A stretch of 20,116 bases of DNA from Candidatus Rokuibacteriota bacterium (GCA_003220195.1 QHRT01000064.1:1-20116), one strand, 5' to 3'. Positions 7,771 through 15,450 are shown, counted from the first letter of the stretch. Notes: generated by a model not told the origin, from the sequence alone. Numbers and translations: made by a program.

Positions 7771-8605
7771 TCACGCCAGCGTCGATGACGAGCGTCTGGC
7801 CCGTGACCCAGCGCGACTCCTCGCTCGCGAGGTAGACCGCGCCCCAGGCGACGTCCCAGCCCGTTCCCTCGGTGCCGAGGAGCGACGCGGCGCGCCGCTG
7901 CTCGCGCGCGGCGGCGCCGAGGTCTTCGACCATCGGCGTCCAGACCATGCCGGGGGCGATGGCGTTCACGCGGACGCCGCGCGGACCGAGCTGGCCTGCG
8001 GCCGTCCGGACGAAGCCGATCACGCCGGCCTTCGCGCTGGCGTACGCGGTCAGTCGCGTGGCGCGCAGCGCGGCGACGGACGACACGCAGATGATGCTGC
8101 CCTTCCCCCGCTGCACCATCAGCCGGGCGGCGCTCCGCGTCGCGAGGAACATCGATTTCAGGTCGACGGACATCACGCGGTCCCACTCCTCCTCGGTCGT
8201 TTCGAAGAGGTCGTTGCGGGACGCGATGCCGACGTTGTTGTGGAGAACGTCGACGGTGCCCCAGCGCCGCACGGCCTCGTCGACCATCGCGTCGCAGTCC
8301 GCGGCTCGCGACACGTCCCCAGAGAACCCGACGGCTTCGCCGTGGTCCGCGCCACCCGCGGCGCGCTCCGCGCCGGCCGCGGCGCGCTCCGCGCCGGCCG
8401 CGGCGCGCTCCGTGCCGGCCGCGGCACGCTCTGCGGCGATGAGTCCGACGGTCTCCTCCGCGCGCTCCTTCATCAGGTCGACACAGAGGACGCGCGCCCC
8501 CTCGCGCGCGAACAGGATCGCCGCGGCCTTGCCGTTGCCCAGCCCGGGGCCGCGCGAGCCGGCGCCGGTGACGATCGCGACCTTGCCGGCGAGCCGGTTT
8601 GCCAC
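7754..8605 (-). CDS. SDR-family NAD(P)-dependent oxidoreductase with a repeat insertion
   Basis: A 283-residue classical short-chain dehydrogenase. Visible are the extended glycine loop TGAGSRGPGLGNG (13-25), acidic Asp43 at the end of strand 2 (CVDLMKE), suggesting NAD preference, NNVG (123-126), Ser175/176 (CVSSVAA), Tyr188 and Lys192 (AYASAK), and the C-terminal TGQTLVIDAG. Typical SDRs have about 250 residues. The extra length is a four-fold heptad (ERAAAGT/A) at about residues 59-86, between the second helix and GDVS. GTG start with a G-rich ribosome site about 5 nt upstream. Substrate unknown. The upstream neighbour is a decayed ThDP enzyme on the same strand, which may once have shared the operon. 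Confidence 0.9.
   Translation of the reverse strand: MANRLAGKVAIVTGAGSRGPGLGNGKAAAILFAREGARVLCVDLMKERAEETVGLIAAERAAAGTERAAAGAERAAAGAERAAGGADHGEAVGFSGDVSRAADCDAMVDEAVRRWGTVDVLHNNVGIASRNDLFETTEEEWDRVMSVDLKSMFLATRSAARLMVQRGKGSIICVSSVAALRATRLTAYASAKAGVIGFVRTAAGQLGPRGVRVNAIAPGMVWTPMVEDLGAAAREQRRAASLLGTEGTGWDVAWGAVYLASEESRWVTGQTLVIDAGVTLTTR
8349..8432. repeat. Four tandem 21-bp units inside the SDR gene
   Basis: Units 8349-8369, 8370-8390, 8391-8411 and 8412-8432 are near-identical. Units 2 and 3 are identical and the outer units differ by a few bases. The period is seven codons, so gains or losses preserve the frame. The encoded heptad ERAAAGA is predicted to be helical and charged at one position. 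Confidence 0.9.
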
Positions 8606-8643
8606 GGGAGCCCCCCTGTGATGTGAACGATTACCCGAACGCT

Positions 8644-8825
8644 TTACTTGAACGTGCCGTCGATGAGCACGTCCACGAGATACGGGCCGCCGCTCGCGAG
8701 CGCGCGGCCGATCGCCGGGCCGATCTGGGCAGCGTTCTCGACACGCTCGTGACGGAAACGCCTTCTTGACGGAGGATGTCGAGGAACGCTTGCTTGCCCG
8801 AGATGTACGACATGGCGCGGATCAT
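8644..8825 (-). pseudogene. Remnant of a ThDP-dependent (acetolactate synthase-like) enzyme
   Basis: On the minus strand, ATG 8813 (or 8825) begins MSYISGKQAFLDILRQEGV, a typical N-terminus of thiamine-diphosphate enzymes of the acetolactate synthase/benzoylformate decarboxylase superfamily, which normally continues into a GNPGTTE-type motif. Here it runs within a few codons into a different frame that encodes the typical C-terminus, HERVENAAQIGPAIGRAL followed by GGPYLVDVLIDGTFK and TAA (8644-8646). The join falls near 8740-8757. Family members have about 520-570 residues, so some 480 or more codons appear to be missing, together with a frame change. No catalytic Glu or ThDP-binding GDG motif remains. 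The identification of both ends is from family memory and was not searched. Confidence 0.7.
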
Positions 8826-8840
8826 AAACCCGCGCCAGCC

Positions 8841-8870
8841 TTGATTCCAGCCACGCTGCGCGGGTACGCT
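8841..8870 (+). promoter_or_regulatory. Candidate hemE promoter, possibly leaderless
   Basis: TTGATT (8841-8846) and TACGCT (8865-8870) are spaced by 18 bp. The expected transcription start lies 6-7 nt after the -10 box, at or next to the hemE GTG (8877), and no ribosome site is visible. This fits leaderless initiation but is only a pattern match. Confidence 0.4.
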
Positions 8871-8876
8871 CCACGA

Positions 8877-9914
8877 GTGACGCCAACAGATTTCCCGTTG
8901 CTGCGCGCCGCGCGACGGGAGCCCACCCCGTACACGCCGATCTGGTTGATGCGGCAGGCCGGACGCTACCTGCCGGAGTATCGCGCGCTGCGTGAGCGCT
9001 TCTCGTTCCTCGAGCTTTGCCGGAACCCCGACGCGGCGGCGGAGGTGACGCTCCAGCCGATCGAACGCCTGGGCGTCGACGGCGCGATTCTCTTCGCCGA
9101 CATCTTGCTGATCGTCGAACCGCTCGGCGTCGGGCTCGAGTTCTCGCGCGGCGAAGGACCCGTGATCGCGCGGCCCGTGCGGAGCGCGGCGCACGTCGCG
9201 GCGCTGTCACCGATCGACGTCGAGACCGCGGTGCCGTTCGTCTTCGAGGCGGCGCGTCGCGTGACGCGGGCGCTCGGCGGCCGCGTGCCGCTGATCGGGT
9301 TTGCGGGCGCGCCGTTCACGGTGGCGTCGTACCTGGTGGAAGGCGGCGCATCGCGCGACTTCGTCGAGACCAAGAGGTTCATGTACGCGGAGCCCGAAGC
9401 GTGGCATCGCTTGCTGAACATCCTGTCGACGGCGACGGCGCGATACCTGAACGGTCAGATCGCCGCGGGCGTCGCGATGGTCCAGATTTTCGATTCGTGG
9501 GTCGGTGCGCTCGCTCCCGACGACTACCGCGCGTACGTGCTGCCGCACACGCGCGACGTGATCAAGGCGATCTCGCCGGGCGTGCCGGTGATCCACTTCG
9601 GGACGGGTACGGCGGGACTCTTGCCGCTCATGCGCGAGGCCGGCGGCGACGTCATCGGTCTGGACTGGCGGGTCGCGCTCGACGACGGCTGGCGCACCGT
9701 CGGTCACGACGTCGCGGTGCAGGGCAATCTCGATCCCGTGGCGTTGCTGGCGTCGCCCGCGGAGATCCGACGACGCGCGGCGGATATCCTCGAGCGCGCC
9801 GGCGGCCGGCCGGGCCACGTCTTCAACCTGGGCCACGGCGTTCTGCAGCAAACGCCCGTCGATCACGTGAGAGCGCTGGTGGACACGGTGCACGAGCTGA
9901 GTGCTCGCCGGTGA
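8877..9914 (+). CDS. hemE: Uroporphyrinogen decarboxylase
   Basis: Decarboxylates the four acetate side chains of uroporphyrinogen III to give coproporphyrinogen III, a cytoplasmic step of haem synthesis. Both family signatures are present: PIWLMRQAGRYLPEYR (21-36) and GFAGAPFTVASYLVEGG. The catalytic Asp is Asp74 in LFADIL. The C-terminal FNLGHGVLQQTPVDHV segment is also typical. At 345 residues it has normal length. An in-frame ATG at 8766 would add 37 residues without homology and overlap the pseudogene, so GTG 8877 is preferred. It is first of a hemE-hemH-hemY cluster, with hemH following immediately. Confidence 0.97.
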   Translation: MTPTDFPLLRAARREPTPYTPIWLMRQAGRYLPEYRALRERFSFLELCRNPDAAAEVTLQPIERLGVDGAILFADILLIVEPLGVGLEFSRGEGPVIARPVRSAAHVAALSPIDVETAVPFVFEAARRVTRALGGRVPLIGFAGAPFTVASYLVEGGASRDFVETKRFMYAEPEAWHRLLNILSTATARYLNGQIAAGVAMVQIFDSWVGALAPDDYRAYVLPHTRDVIKAISPGVPVIHFGTGTAGLLPLMREAGGDVIGLDWRVALDDGWRTVGHDVAVQGNLDPVALLASPAEIRRRAADILERAGGRPGHVFNLGHGVLQQTPVDHVRALVDTVHELSARR

Positions 9915-9918
9915 CGCC

Positions 9919-10836
9919 GTGATCGACGCCGTGCTGCTCATCGCGTTCGGCGGCCCCACCGCGCCTCACGAGATCCAGCCGTTCCTCGAGATCGTCACGC
10001 GCGGCCGGCGGATTCCGCCGGAGCGGCTCTCCGCCGTCGCGCAGCACTATCACCGCATGCCCGGCGAACGCTCGCCGCTCAACGAGCTGACATCGGCGCA
10101 GGCGCGCGGACTCGAGCGGACGCTCGCGGAGCGCGGAACGCTATGCCCGGTGCACGTCGGCATGCGGAACTGGCATCCCTTTCTCGCCGAGACGCTGGCC
10201 GACATGGCCACGAACGGCGTGCGGCGGGCGCTCGGCATCGTGCTCTCGGCCTTCAGGACCGAAGCCTCGTGGGATCGATACATGAGCGACGTCGCCGCGG
10301 CGCGCGCGCGCGTCGCCGACGCGCCCGAGGTCGTGTTTGCGCCGCCGTGGTCCGATCGCCCCGGCTTCATCGAAGCGGTCGCCGCCCGCGCTCGTGAGAA
10401 GCTCGAGGACGTGCCGGAAGAGCGTCGCGCGGCGGCGCCCGTGGTGTTCACGGCTCACAGCGTGCCCGTGGCGATGGCGGACGCATCGCCGTACGTGTCG
10501 GAGCTCGAGTCGGCGGCGCGCGCCGTCGCCGAGCGGCTCGATCGTTCACGGTGGTCGATCGCGTACCAGAGCCGGAGCGGGAATCCCCACGAGCCGTGGC
10601 TGTCGCCGGACGTGAACGAGGAGCTGAAGGGCCTCGCGTCGATTGGCGACACCGACGTCCTCGTCGTGCCGATCGGCTTCGTCGTCGACCACGTCGAGGT
10701 GCTCTACGATCTCGACGTGGAGGCGCGGGCGGTTGCCGCCCGGTGCGGCCTCGCTGTTCACCGTGCCGGAGCCGTCAACGATCATCCCGCGTTCATCGAC
10801 ATGCTGGCGGATCTGGTGATGGAGTCGCGGGAGTGA
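9919..10836 (+). CDS. hemH: Ferrochelatase
   Basis: Inserts Fe(II) into a porphyrin, either coproporphyrin III or protoporphyrin IX. Visible are VLLIAFGGP at the N-terminus, the MRNWHPF loop (82-88), FTAHSVP with catalytic His180, YQSRSG (216-221) and GFVVDHVEVLYDLD with Glu260. The His/Glu pair matches the spacing in the Bacillus enzyme. The protein has 305 residues if started at GTG 9919. An alternative GTG at 9901 overlaps hemE by 14 nt and adds six residues. Neither has a strong ribosome site, and coupling to hemE termination is likely. No C-terminal [2Fe-2S] cysteines are seen. Which porphyrin it uses cannot be decided here. Confidence 0.95.
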   Translation: MIDAVLLIAFGGPTAPHEIQPFLEIVTRGRRIPPERLSAVAQHYHRMPGERSPLNELTSAQARGLERTLAERGTLCPVHVGMRNWHPFLAETLADMATNGVRRALGIVLSAFRTEASWDRYMSDVAAARARVADAPEVVFAPPWSDRPGFIEAVAARAREKLEDVPEERRAAAPVVFTAHSVPVAMADASPYVSELESAARAVAERLDRSRWSIAYQSRSGNPHEPWLSPDVNEELKGLASIGDTDVLVVPIGFVVDHVEVLYDLDVEARAVAARCGLAVHRAGAVNDHPAFIDMLADLVMESRE

Positions 10837-10884
10837 GATGTACGCTGATGCGATGAGCCGCGCCGCCCGGGAGGAGCGCGCGCG

Positions 10885-12312
10885 ATGAAGCTGGTCGTCG
10901 TTGGCGCGGGAGTCAGCGGGCTCGCTGCCGCGCACCGGGCGATGGAGATCGCGCGCGAGCGCGGCACGCCGCTCGAGCTGACGCTCCTCGAGGCGCGCGA
11001 TCGGCCGGGGGGCACGATCGCCACCGAGCGCGTCGACGGCTTTCTCGTCGAAGCGGGTCCCGACTCGTTTCTCTCGGAGAAGCCGTGGGCGCTCGCGCTG
11101 TGCCGGCGCCTCGGCGTCGAGGATCAGCTGGTTCGCACCGATGACCGGTATCGGAAGACCTTCGTCTGGTTTCGTGGACGGCTGCATCCGCTGCCGGACG
11201 GGTTTCAGCTTCTGGCGCCGACGCGTTTCGCGCCGTTCGTGACGTCCTCGCTCTTCTCGTGGCCGGGCAAGCTGCGCATGGCGTGCGATCTTCTGCTTCC
11301 GCGAAGATGGCCCGACGACGAGAGCCTCGGGGCGTTCGTCCGGCGGCGGCTCGGCAGGGAAGCGCTCGAACGTGTCGCGCAGCCGCTGGTGGCCGGGATC
11401 TACACCGCCGATCCCGACGAGCTGAGCCTCGCGGCCACGATGCCGCGGTTCCTCGAGCTCGAACGTCGCCAGCGGAGCGTGATCCTGGGGCTCTGGCGCG
11501 CGAGCCGCCGCACGCGAGAGGTCGGCACGAGCGGCGCGCGCTGGAGCCTCTTCGTCACGTTCAGGAACGGAATGGAAGAGCTGGTGTCGACGCTCGCGTC
11601 GCGGCTTCCGGTCGGCAGCGTGGCGCTGAAGGAGCGCGTCACCGGGCTCGAGCGCCACGGCCGGCAATGGGTCGTGGCGACCGAGAGCGGTCGATTCGAT
11701 GCCGATCGAGTCATCGTCGCCATCGAGGCGCACGCGGCCGCGCGGCTCGCGCGGTACCTCGATCCATCGCTGTCCGCCCTGCTCTCCGGGATCCCGTTTG
11801 CGTCCGCCGCGACCGTGACGTTCGGCTACCGGCGCGCCGACATCCCGCATCCGCTCGACGGCTTCGGATTCGTCGTGCCGCGCACCGAGGGACGCGCGCT
11901 GCTCGCCGGCACGTTCTCGAGCGTCAAGTATCCCGGCCGCGCGCCCGAGGGCCACGTGCTGCTGCGAGGGTTCGTCGGTGGCGCGCTGAACGCGAAGATC
12001 CTGACCGGGGACGACGAGCATCTCGTCGCTCGGGCGCGACGAGAGCTCGCCGAGGCGCTGGGCGTGACCGCCGAACCGCTCATCACGCGGGTCTCGCGCT
12101 GGCCGGCGTCGATGCCGCAGTATCACGTCGGGCATCTCGCGCGCGTGGAAACGATCGAGCGCCGCGTCGCGGAGCTGTCCGGGCTGTACCTCGCCGGCGG
12201 GTCCTATCGCGGCGTGGGGATCGCTGACTGCATCCGCTCCGGCGAGGCGGCGGCCGAGCAGGCGATCGTCGGCGCGATCAGCGCCGAGCGCGCGACGCCG
12301 AGCGCCCGGTAA
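10885..12312 (+). CDS. hemY: HemY-type porphyrinogen oxidase (protoporphyrinogen/coproporphyrinogen oxidase)
   Basis: FAD-dependent six-electron oxidase of porphyrinogen to porphyrin. At 475 residues it matches HemY, not the flavodoxin-like HemG. The dinucleotide-binding loop VVVGAGVSGLAAA opens the protein, followed by LLEARDRPGG and the family signature FLVEAGPDSFLSEK. The C-terminal FAD segment GLYLAGGSYRGVGIADCIRSG is intact. ATG 10885 has GGAGGAG 8 nt upstream. It lies 48 nt after hemH. The hemE-hemH-hemY order is the one known from Gram-positive coproporphyrin-dependent haem synthesis but also occurs elsewhere. The pathway would be settled by hemQ/chdC or hemN/hemF elsewhere in the genome. 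Confidence 0.95.
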   Translation: MKLVVVGAGVSGLAAAHRAMEIARERGTPLELTLLEARDRPGGTIATERVDGFLVEAGPDSFLSEKPWALALCRRLGVEDQLVRTDDRYRKTFVWFRGRLHPLPDGFQLLAPTRFAPFVTSSLFSWPGKLRMACDLLLPRRWPDDESLGAFVRRRLGREALERVAQPLVAGIYTADPDELSLAATMPRFLELERRQRSVILGLWRASRRTREVGTSGARWSLFVTFRNGMEELVSTLASRLPVGSVALKERVTGLERHGRQWVVATESGRFDADRVIVAIEAHAAARLARYLDPSLSALLSGIPFASAATVTFGYRRADIPHPLDGFGFVVPRTEGRALLAGTFSSVKYPGRAPEGHVLLRGFVGGALNAKILTGDDEHLVARARRELAEALGVTAEPLITRVSRWPASMPQYHVGHLARVETIERRVAELSGLYLAGGSYRGVGIADCIRSGEAAAEQAIVGAISAERATPSAR

Positions 12313-12330
12313 ACAGGCCGGTCATCGCCA

Positions 12331-12360
12331 TTGCGGCCGGGCGTCGCTCTCGGGTAGGGT
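12331..12360 (+). promoter_or_regulatory. Weak candidate promoter before the small unknown gene
   Basis: TTGCGG (12331-12336) and TAGGGT (12355-12360) are spaced by 18 bp, placing a start near 12367, just ahead of the GAGGAG ribosome site. Matches to consensus are modest. Read-through from hemY, 67 nt upstream, is equally possible. Confidence 0.25.
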
Positions 12361-12379
12361 GCCAGGCGAGGAGACATGG

Positions 12380-12604
12380 ATGCTCGAAGTCGTCACGATG
12401 AAGGAGATCGACGCGATCTTCGCGGTCACCGACGCGCTCGGCGTCCATCGCGAGATGCTGGTGATCCCGCTCGGTCCGGCATCGCCGGGTCGCGTCCGGA
12501 AGCTCCCGAGCGGGAAGTTCGAGATCACCGTCGACGCCGAGCGCCCGATCGAAGAGTGGGTGCAGGAGCTGCCTCGCCTGATCGCCGCCGCCCGCGATCG
12601 CTGA
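12380..12604 (+). CDS. Small conserved-looking protein of unknown function
   Basis: A 74-residue acidic/mixed protein starting MLEVVTMKEIDAIFAV and ending in a helix-like stretch (PIEEWVQELPRLIAAARDR). GAGGAG lies 6 nt before ATG 12380, a strong reason to prefer it over the in-frame GTG at 12359. No signal peptide, membrane segment or cysteine is present, and I do not recognise a family. The alternation of hydrophobic and polar stretches suggests a small folded alpha/beta protein. It sits between hemY and a permease gene (25 nt downstream), so it may be co-transcribed with either. Confidence 0.7.
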   Translation: MLEVVTMKEIDAIFAVTDALGVHREMLVIPLGPASPGRVRKLPSGKFEITVDAERPIEEWVQELPRLIAAARDR

Positions 12605-12629
12605 CGCCGGTGATCGCTGACGCCAAGAG

Positions 12630-13955
12630 GTGATTGGCCTCCGGCGTGAGCTCGGTCTCGCCTCGCTCGCCGCCATCGTCTTCTTCAACGTGAGCGGCGG
12701 GCCCTACGGCATCGAAGACGTCGTGCCGTCGTTCGGACCCGGCCTCACGCTCGTCCTGCTGGTCCTCACGCCGCTCGTGTGGAGCCTCCCGGTCGCGCTC
12801 GCGATGTCCGAGCTCGCGTCCGCGATTCCCGACGAGGGCGGGTACGTCACGTGGGTTCGACGCGCGTTCGGCCCGTTCTGGAGCTTTCAGGTCGGCTGGT
12901 GGAGCTGGATCGACAGCTTCGTCGACGTCGCGGTGTACCCCGCGCTCTTCGTGGAATACGTCCGCTTCTGGTGGCCGGGCATGACGTCCGTGACGCGCTG
13001 GCTCCTGGCGCTCGCGTTCATCGCGCTCCTGACCGCGCTGAACCTTGCCGGCGTGCGCCCCGTCGGTCGTCTGGCCTCGGCGCTCGCGATCGCGACGCTC
13101 GCTCCGATCGCGGTGTTCGTCATCTGCGGATTCGTCACGGCATCGCGCGTTCCGTGGCAGCCGTTCACCACGCGACCGGGCGGTGTCGTCGAAGGCCTCG
13201 GCCTCGGACTCGCGGTCGTGATGTGGAACTACTCGGGCTGGGATACGCCGTCGACGTGCCTCGGCGAGACGCGGAACCCCGAGCGAACGTTTCGGTCCGC
13301 GCAGCTCCTGGTTGTCGCCGTCATCACCGCCGCGTACGTCCTGCCGGTCGCCGCCGGACTCGGAAGCGCGATCGACCGGACCGCGTGGACAACGGGCGCG
13401 CTGCCGTCGATCGCGACGGGAGTGGGCGGCCCGTGGCTCGGGCATGCGGTGGCCATCGGCGCCGTCCTCAGCACGGCTGGACTGTTCATGTCGCTGCTGC
13501 TGACGAATTCACGACTGCCGTTCGTTCTCGCGCGCGCCGGCCTTCTGCCTGACGCGATGCAATCGCTCACGCGGCGGACCGGCGTCCCGTGGCTCGCGAT
13601 CGTGGCGTCGGCCGCGGTCTATGCCGTCTGCGCGGCGTTTTCGTTCAAGGAGCTGGTCGTGCTCGACGTGTGGCTCTACTCGCTGAGCCTGGTCGTGGAG
13701 CTCGCCGCGTTCATCGTGCTGCGAAGGCGCGAGCCCTCGCTCGCGCGGCCGTGGCGTGTCCCGGGTGGCGCGATCGGCGCGCTCTTCGTGACCGTGGTGC
13801 CCTCGGCCGTCGCCATTCTCGCGATCGTCACGGCGGGCGTCACGAACACGATGGCGGGAATCGTGGCAGCGTCGACCGGGCCACTCGCCTACTTCGCGGC
13901 GATGCGCACCCGCTCGCGATGGGCGAAGCGAGCGCTGCCGTCGAACCCGCCCTGA
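12630..13955 (+). CDS. APC-superfamily permease, plant polyamine-transporter-like
   Basis: A 441-residue membrane transporter with about 12 hydrophobic segments. The N-terminal half closely follows the pattern of the polyamine:proton symporter (PUT/PHS) branch of the APC superfamily known from plants and protists: VSGGPYGIEDVV, SLPVALAMSELASAIPDEGGY, RAFGPFWSFQVGWWSW, followed by YPALFVEYV. MWNYSGWDTPSTCLGETRNP in the middle matches the WN-x(3)-WD-x-ST-x(2)-GE-x-NP segment of that group. Substrate could be polyamines or amino acids. GTG start at 12630 with AAGAG directly abutting, so initiation may depend on coupling to the small upstream gene. It converges on a minus-strand pair, with 187 bp between the stops and no recognisable terminator. 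Confidence 0.88.
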   Translation: MIGLRRELGLASLAAIVFFNVSGGPYGIEDVVPSFGPGLTLVLLVLTPLVWSLPVALAMSELASAIPDEGGYVTWVRRAFGPFWSFQVGWWSWIDSFVDVAVYPALFVEYVRFWWPGMTSVTRWLLALAFIALLTALNLAGVRPVGRLASALAIATLAPIAVFVICGFVTASRVPWQPFTTRPGGVVEGLGLGLAVVMWNYSGWDTPSTCLGETRNPERTFRSAQLLVVAVITAAYVLPVAAGLGSAIDRTAWTTGALPSIATGVGGPWLGHAVAIGAVLSTAGLFMSLLLTNSRLPFVLARAGLLPDAMQSLTRRTGVPWLAIVASAAVYAVCAAFSFKELVVLDVWLYSLSLVVELAAFIVLRRREPSLARPWRVPGGAIGALFVTVVPSAVAILAIVTAGVTNTMAGIVAASTGPLAYFAAMRTRSRWAKRALPSNPP

Positions 13956-14142
13956 GCGCTCCGGCTTTACGCTCACATTGGAGTCCCGAGGCGAATGGGA
14001 GCGGCCGGCCTCCATGCATGGCGACGTCAGGTCATTCGCGACGTCCTCGGATCCGACTGACGGCGCGAATTCGGAGAGCGGCGCTCGTGCCGTTCCGCGA
14101 ATCGTTTTCGCGAATGGTCGAGTCGCTGTGCGTTGTCGCGTG

Positions 14143-14568
14143 TCACCGGGCAGGACGACGCCGGCGTGACGGCGCAGCTTCGCGTGAAGTTCGCCGGGCC
14201 TCGGCTGCGATGCGATTGCGCTCCGGCTCGTCGTCCAGGTTCTCGTCGATGAGTTTCGCCAGGTACGGCAGCGTCGCGAGCGATTCGACGTAGGTCCGCC
14301 AGCCGAGTGCGACGTGGTCCGGCTTCTCGCCCGGCGGCGGCATCGCGTAGAACGTGACGCTCACGTTCGGCCCGGAGCCCGCGCAGCCGCCGGCGCAACC
14401 CTGCTGCACCTGCACCCGAGCCGCCAGATCACGCCGAGCAATCAGCGCATCGAGATGCCGCGCGATCTCGGCGGCCCCCAGCCGCACGGGCGGGCCGCCG
14501 CGCTCGAGCGACAGCGTCACGCGTCCGGGCTCGCGAGGACAGATCGTGATCACGAGTCGACGGCTCAT
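14143..14568 (-). CDS. Small cysteine-containing, possibly metal-binding protein
   Basis: A 141-residue protein with Cys10 (VITICPRE) and a Cys58-x3-Cys62 pair in QQGCAGGCAGSGPNVSV, followed by a hydrophobic strand and a helical part (TYVESLATLPYLAKLIDENL). The C-terminus is very basic (SRRRRPAR). The cysteine layout recalls thioredoxin-like [2Fe-2S] ferredoxin or predicted metal-binding families, but only three Cys are present and I cannot name a family. The ATG overlaps the stop of the upstream kinase-like gene by 4 nt (ATGA), so the two are translationally coupled. Function is unknown, and the partnership is the best clue. Confidence 0.72.
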   Translation of the reverse strand: MSRRLVITICPREPGRVTLSLERGGPPVRLGAAEIARHLDALIARRDLAARVQVQQGCAGGCAGSGPNVSVTFYAMPPPGEKPDHVALGWRTYVESLATLPYLAKLIDENLDDEPERNRIAAEARRTSREAAPSRRRRPAR

Positions 14569-15336
14569 TGCCGCGCGAGCCTCTGCGCACGCTGTGCGGC
14601 GGCCAGCACCGGCTCCATTTCCGGCGAGCACCACCGCGCAGAAAAACCTTCGCGAGCCAGCGCGCGCACGATTCCCCGTCGGAACGTGGCGTTTTCCATC
14701 AGGCTCCCGGCCCACGTGACGTCGACCGGGCGAGGAAGCCCGAGCGTGCGCGCGACGTCGATCACGAGCCCGGCGAGGTGATGCTGGGCGGCGCGCACGA
14801 TCGTGCGCGCGCGGCGATCCCCGTCGTTCGCGCAACGCAGCACGCGAGGCGCGAGCGCCGCAATGCGCCGCACGGAGTCAGGTGCACGGACGAGTGCGCG
14901 CACCGACATGGAATCCTCGCGGCGCATCGTGGCGCGAAGCCACTCGCGCCCGAGCCAGAAGGCCGAGCCCTCATCACCGAGGAGCGGCCCGAAGCCGCCC
15001 GCCCGCGCCAACCGATCTCGCGCGTCGCGACCGACCGCGATCGATCCCGTGCCGGACAGGAGCAGCACCCCGGGCCGCCCGGACAAGGCGCCGAGCAATG
15101 CCGCTTCGGCATCGGAGAGCACCTCGACAGGAGGCCACGACCAGCGCGGCGATTCGCTTCCGGCCGGCAAATGGACCCCACGCGGTGGGCAAGAATCTGC
15201 GCAGATCCGGAACACTGGACGCGGGCACTCTGATCCGTCGAGCACGGCTTCCGCCGCGGAGCAGGGCGACACGGACCCACGTCGCGCCGACGTCGACGCC
15301 GGCAACGATGGGCGTCAGGTCCACTTTGACAGTCAT
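14565..15336 (-). pseudogene. BadF/N-acetylglucosamine-kinase-like ATPase, frame-broken
   Basis: An ASKHA-fold ATPase/sugar kinase split over two frames. ATG 15336 opens the N-terminal part, which carries phosphate loop 1 (IVAGVDVGATWVRVALL) and runs to AALVVAS near 15132. The rest continues in another frame from VEVLSDAEAALLGAL (15128) with LLLSGTGSIAVG, GFGPLLGDEGSAFWLGREW and VTWAGSLMEN, ending at TGA 14565. Joined, the parts make about 257 residues against roughly 290-330 in the family. The gap falls where homologues have an extra helix between strands. The simplest reading is a deletion of about 30 codons with a frame change, or an assembly error. The coupled small Cys protein downstream remains intact. 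Confidence 0.72.
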
Positions 15337-15450
15337 GTGTCGACCGGGTGCCATTATGCCTCGGGCGCCGCGTGCCAAGGCGTGACGGCGCGGCTCTTTA
15401 CGACGCACCCTTTGGTGGCACGGCGCGTGCTGGACACGGGGCCAGCCGTC

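Noticed and set aside
8349..8432. CRISPR-like repeat array
   Set aside because: Units are contiguous 21-mers without spacers and lie inside an SDR coding frame.
14027..14398. Minus-strand 123-codon frame between the permease and the Cys protein
   Set aside because: It overlaps the Cys-protein gene in another frame, is arginine-rich and has no ribosome site. The 13956-14142 gap between the convergent genes shows no supportable feature.
15326..15357. Perfect TTGACA followed by CATTAT as a plus-strand promoter for mlaC
   Set aside because: The spacing is 20 bp, too long for a normal sigma-70 promoter, and the -35 lies inside the N-terminal codons of the divergent gene. Kept only as a remote possibility.
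15361..15377. Sigma-54-like TGGCACG on the minus strand upstream of the kinase-like gene
   Set aside because: The matching -12 element (TTGCA-like) is absent at the required spacing.
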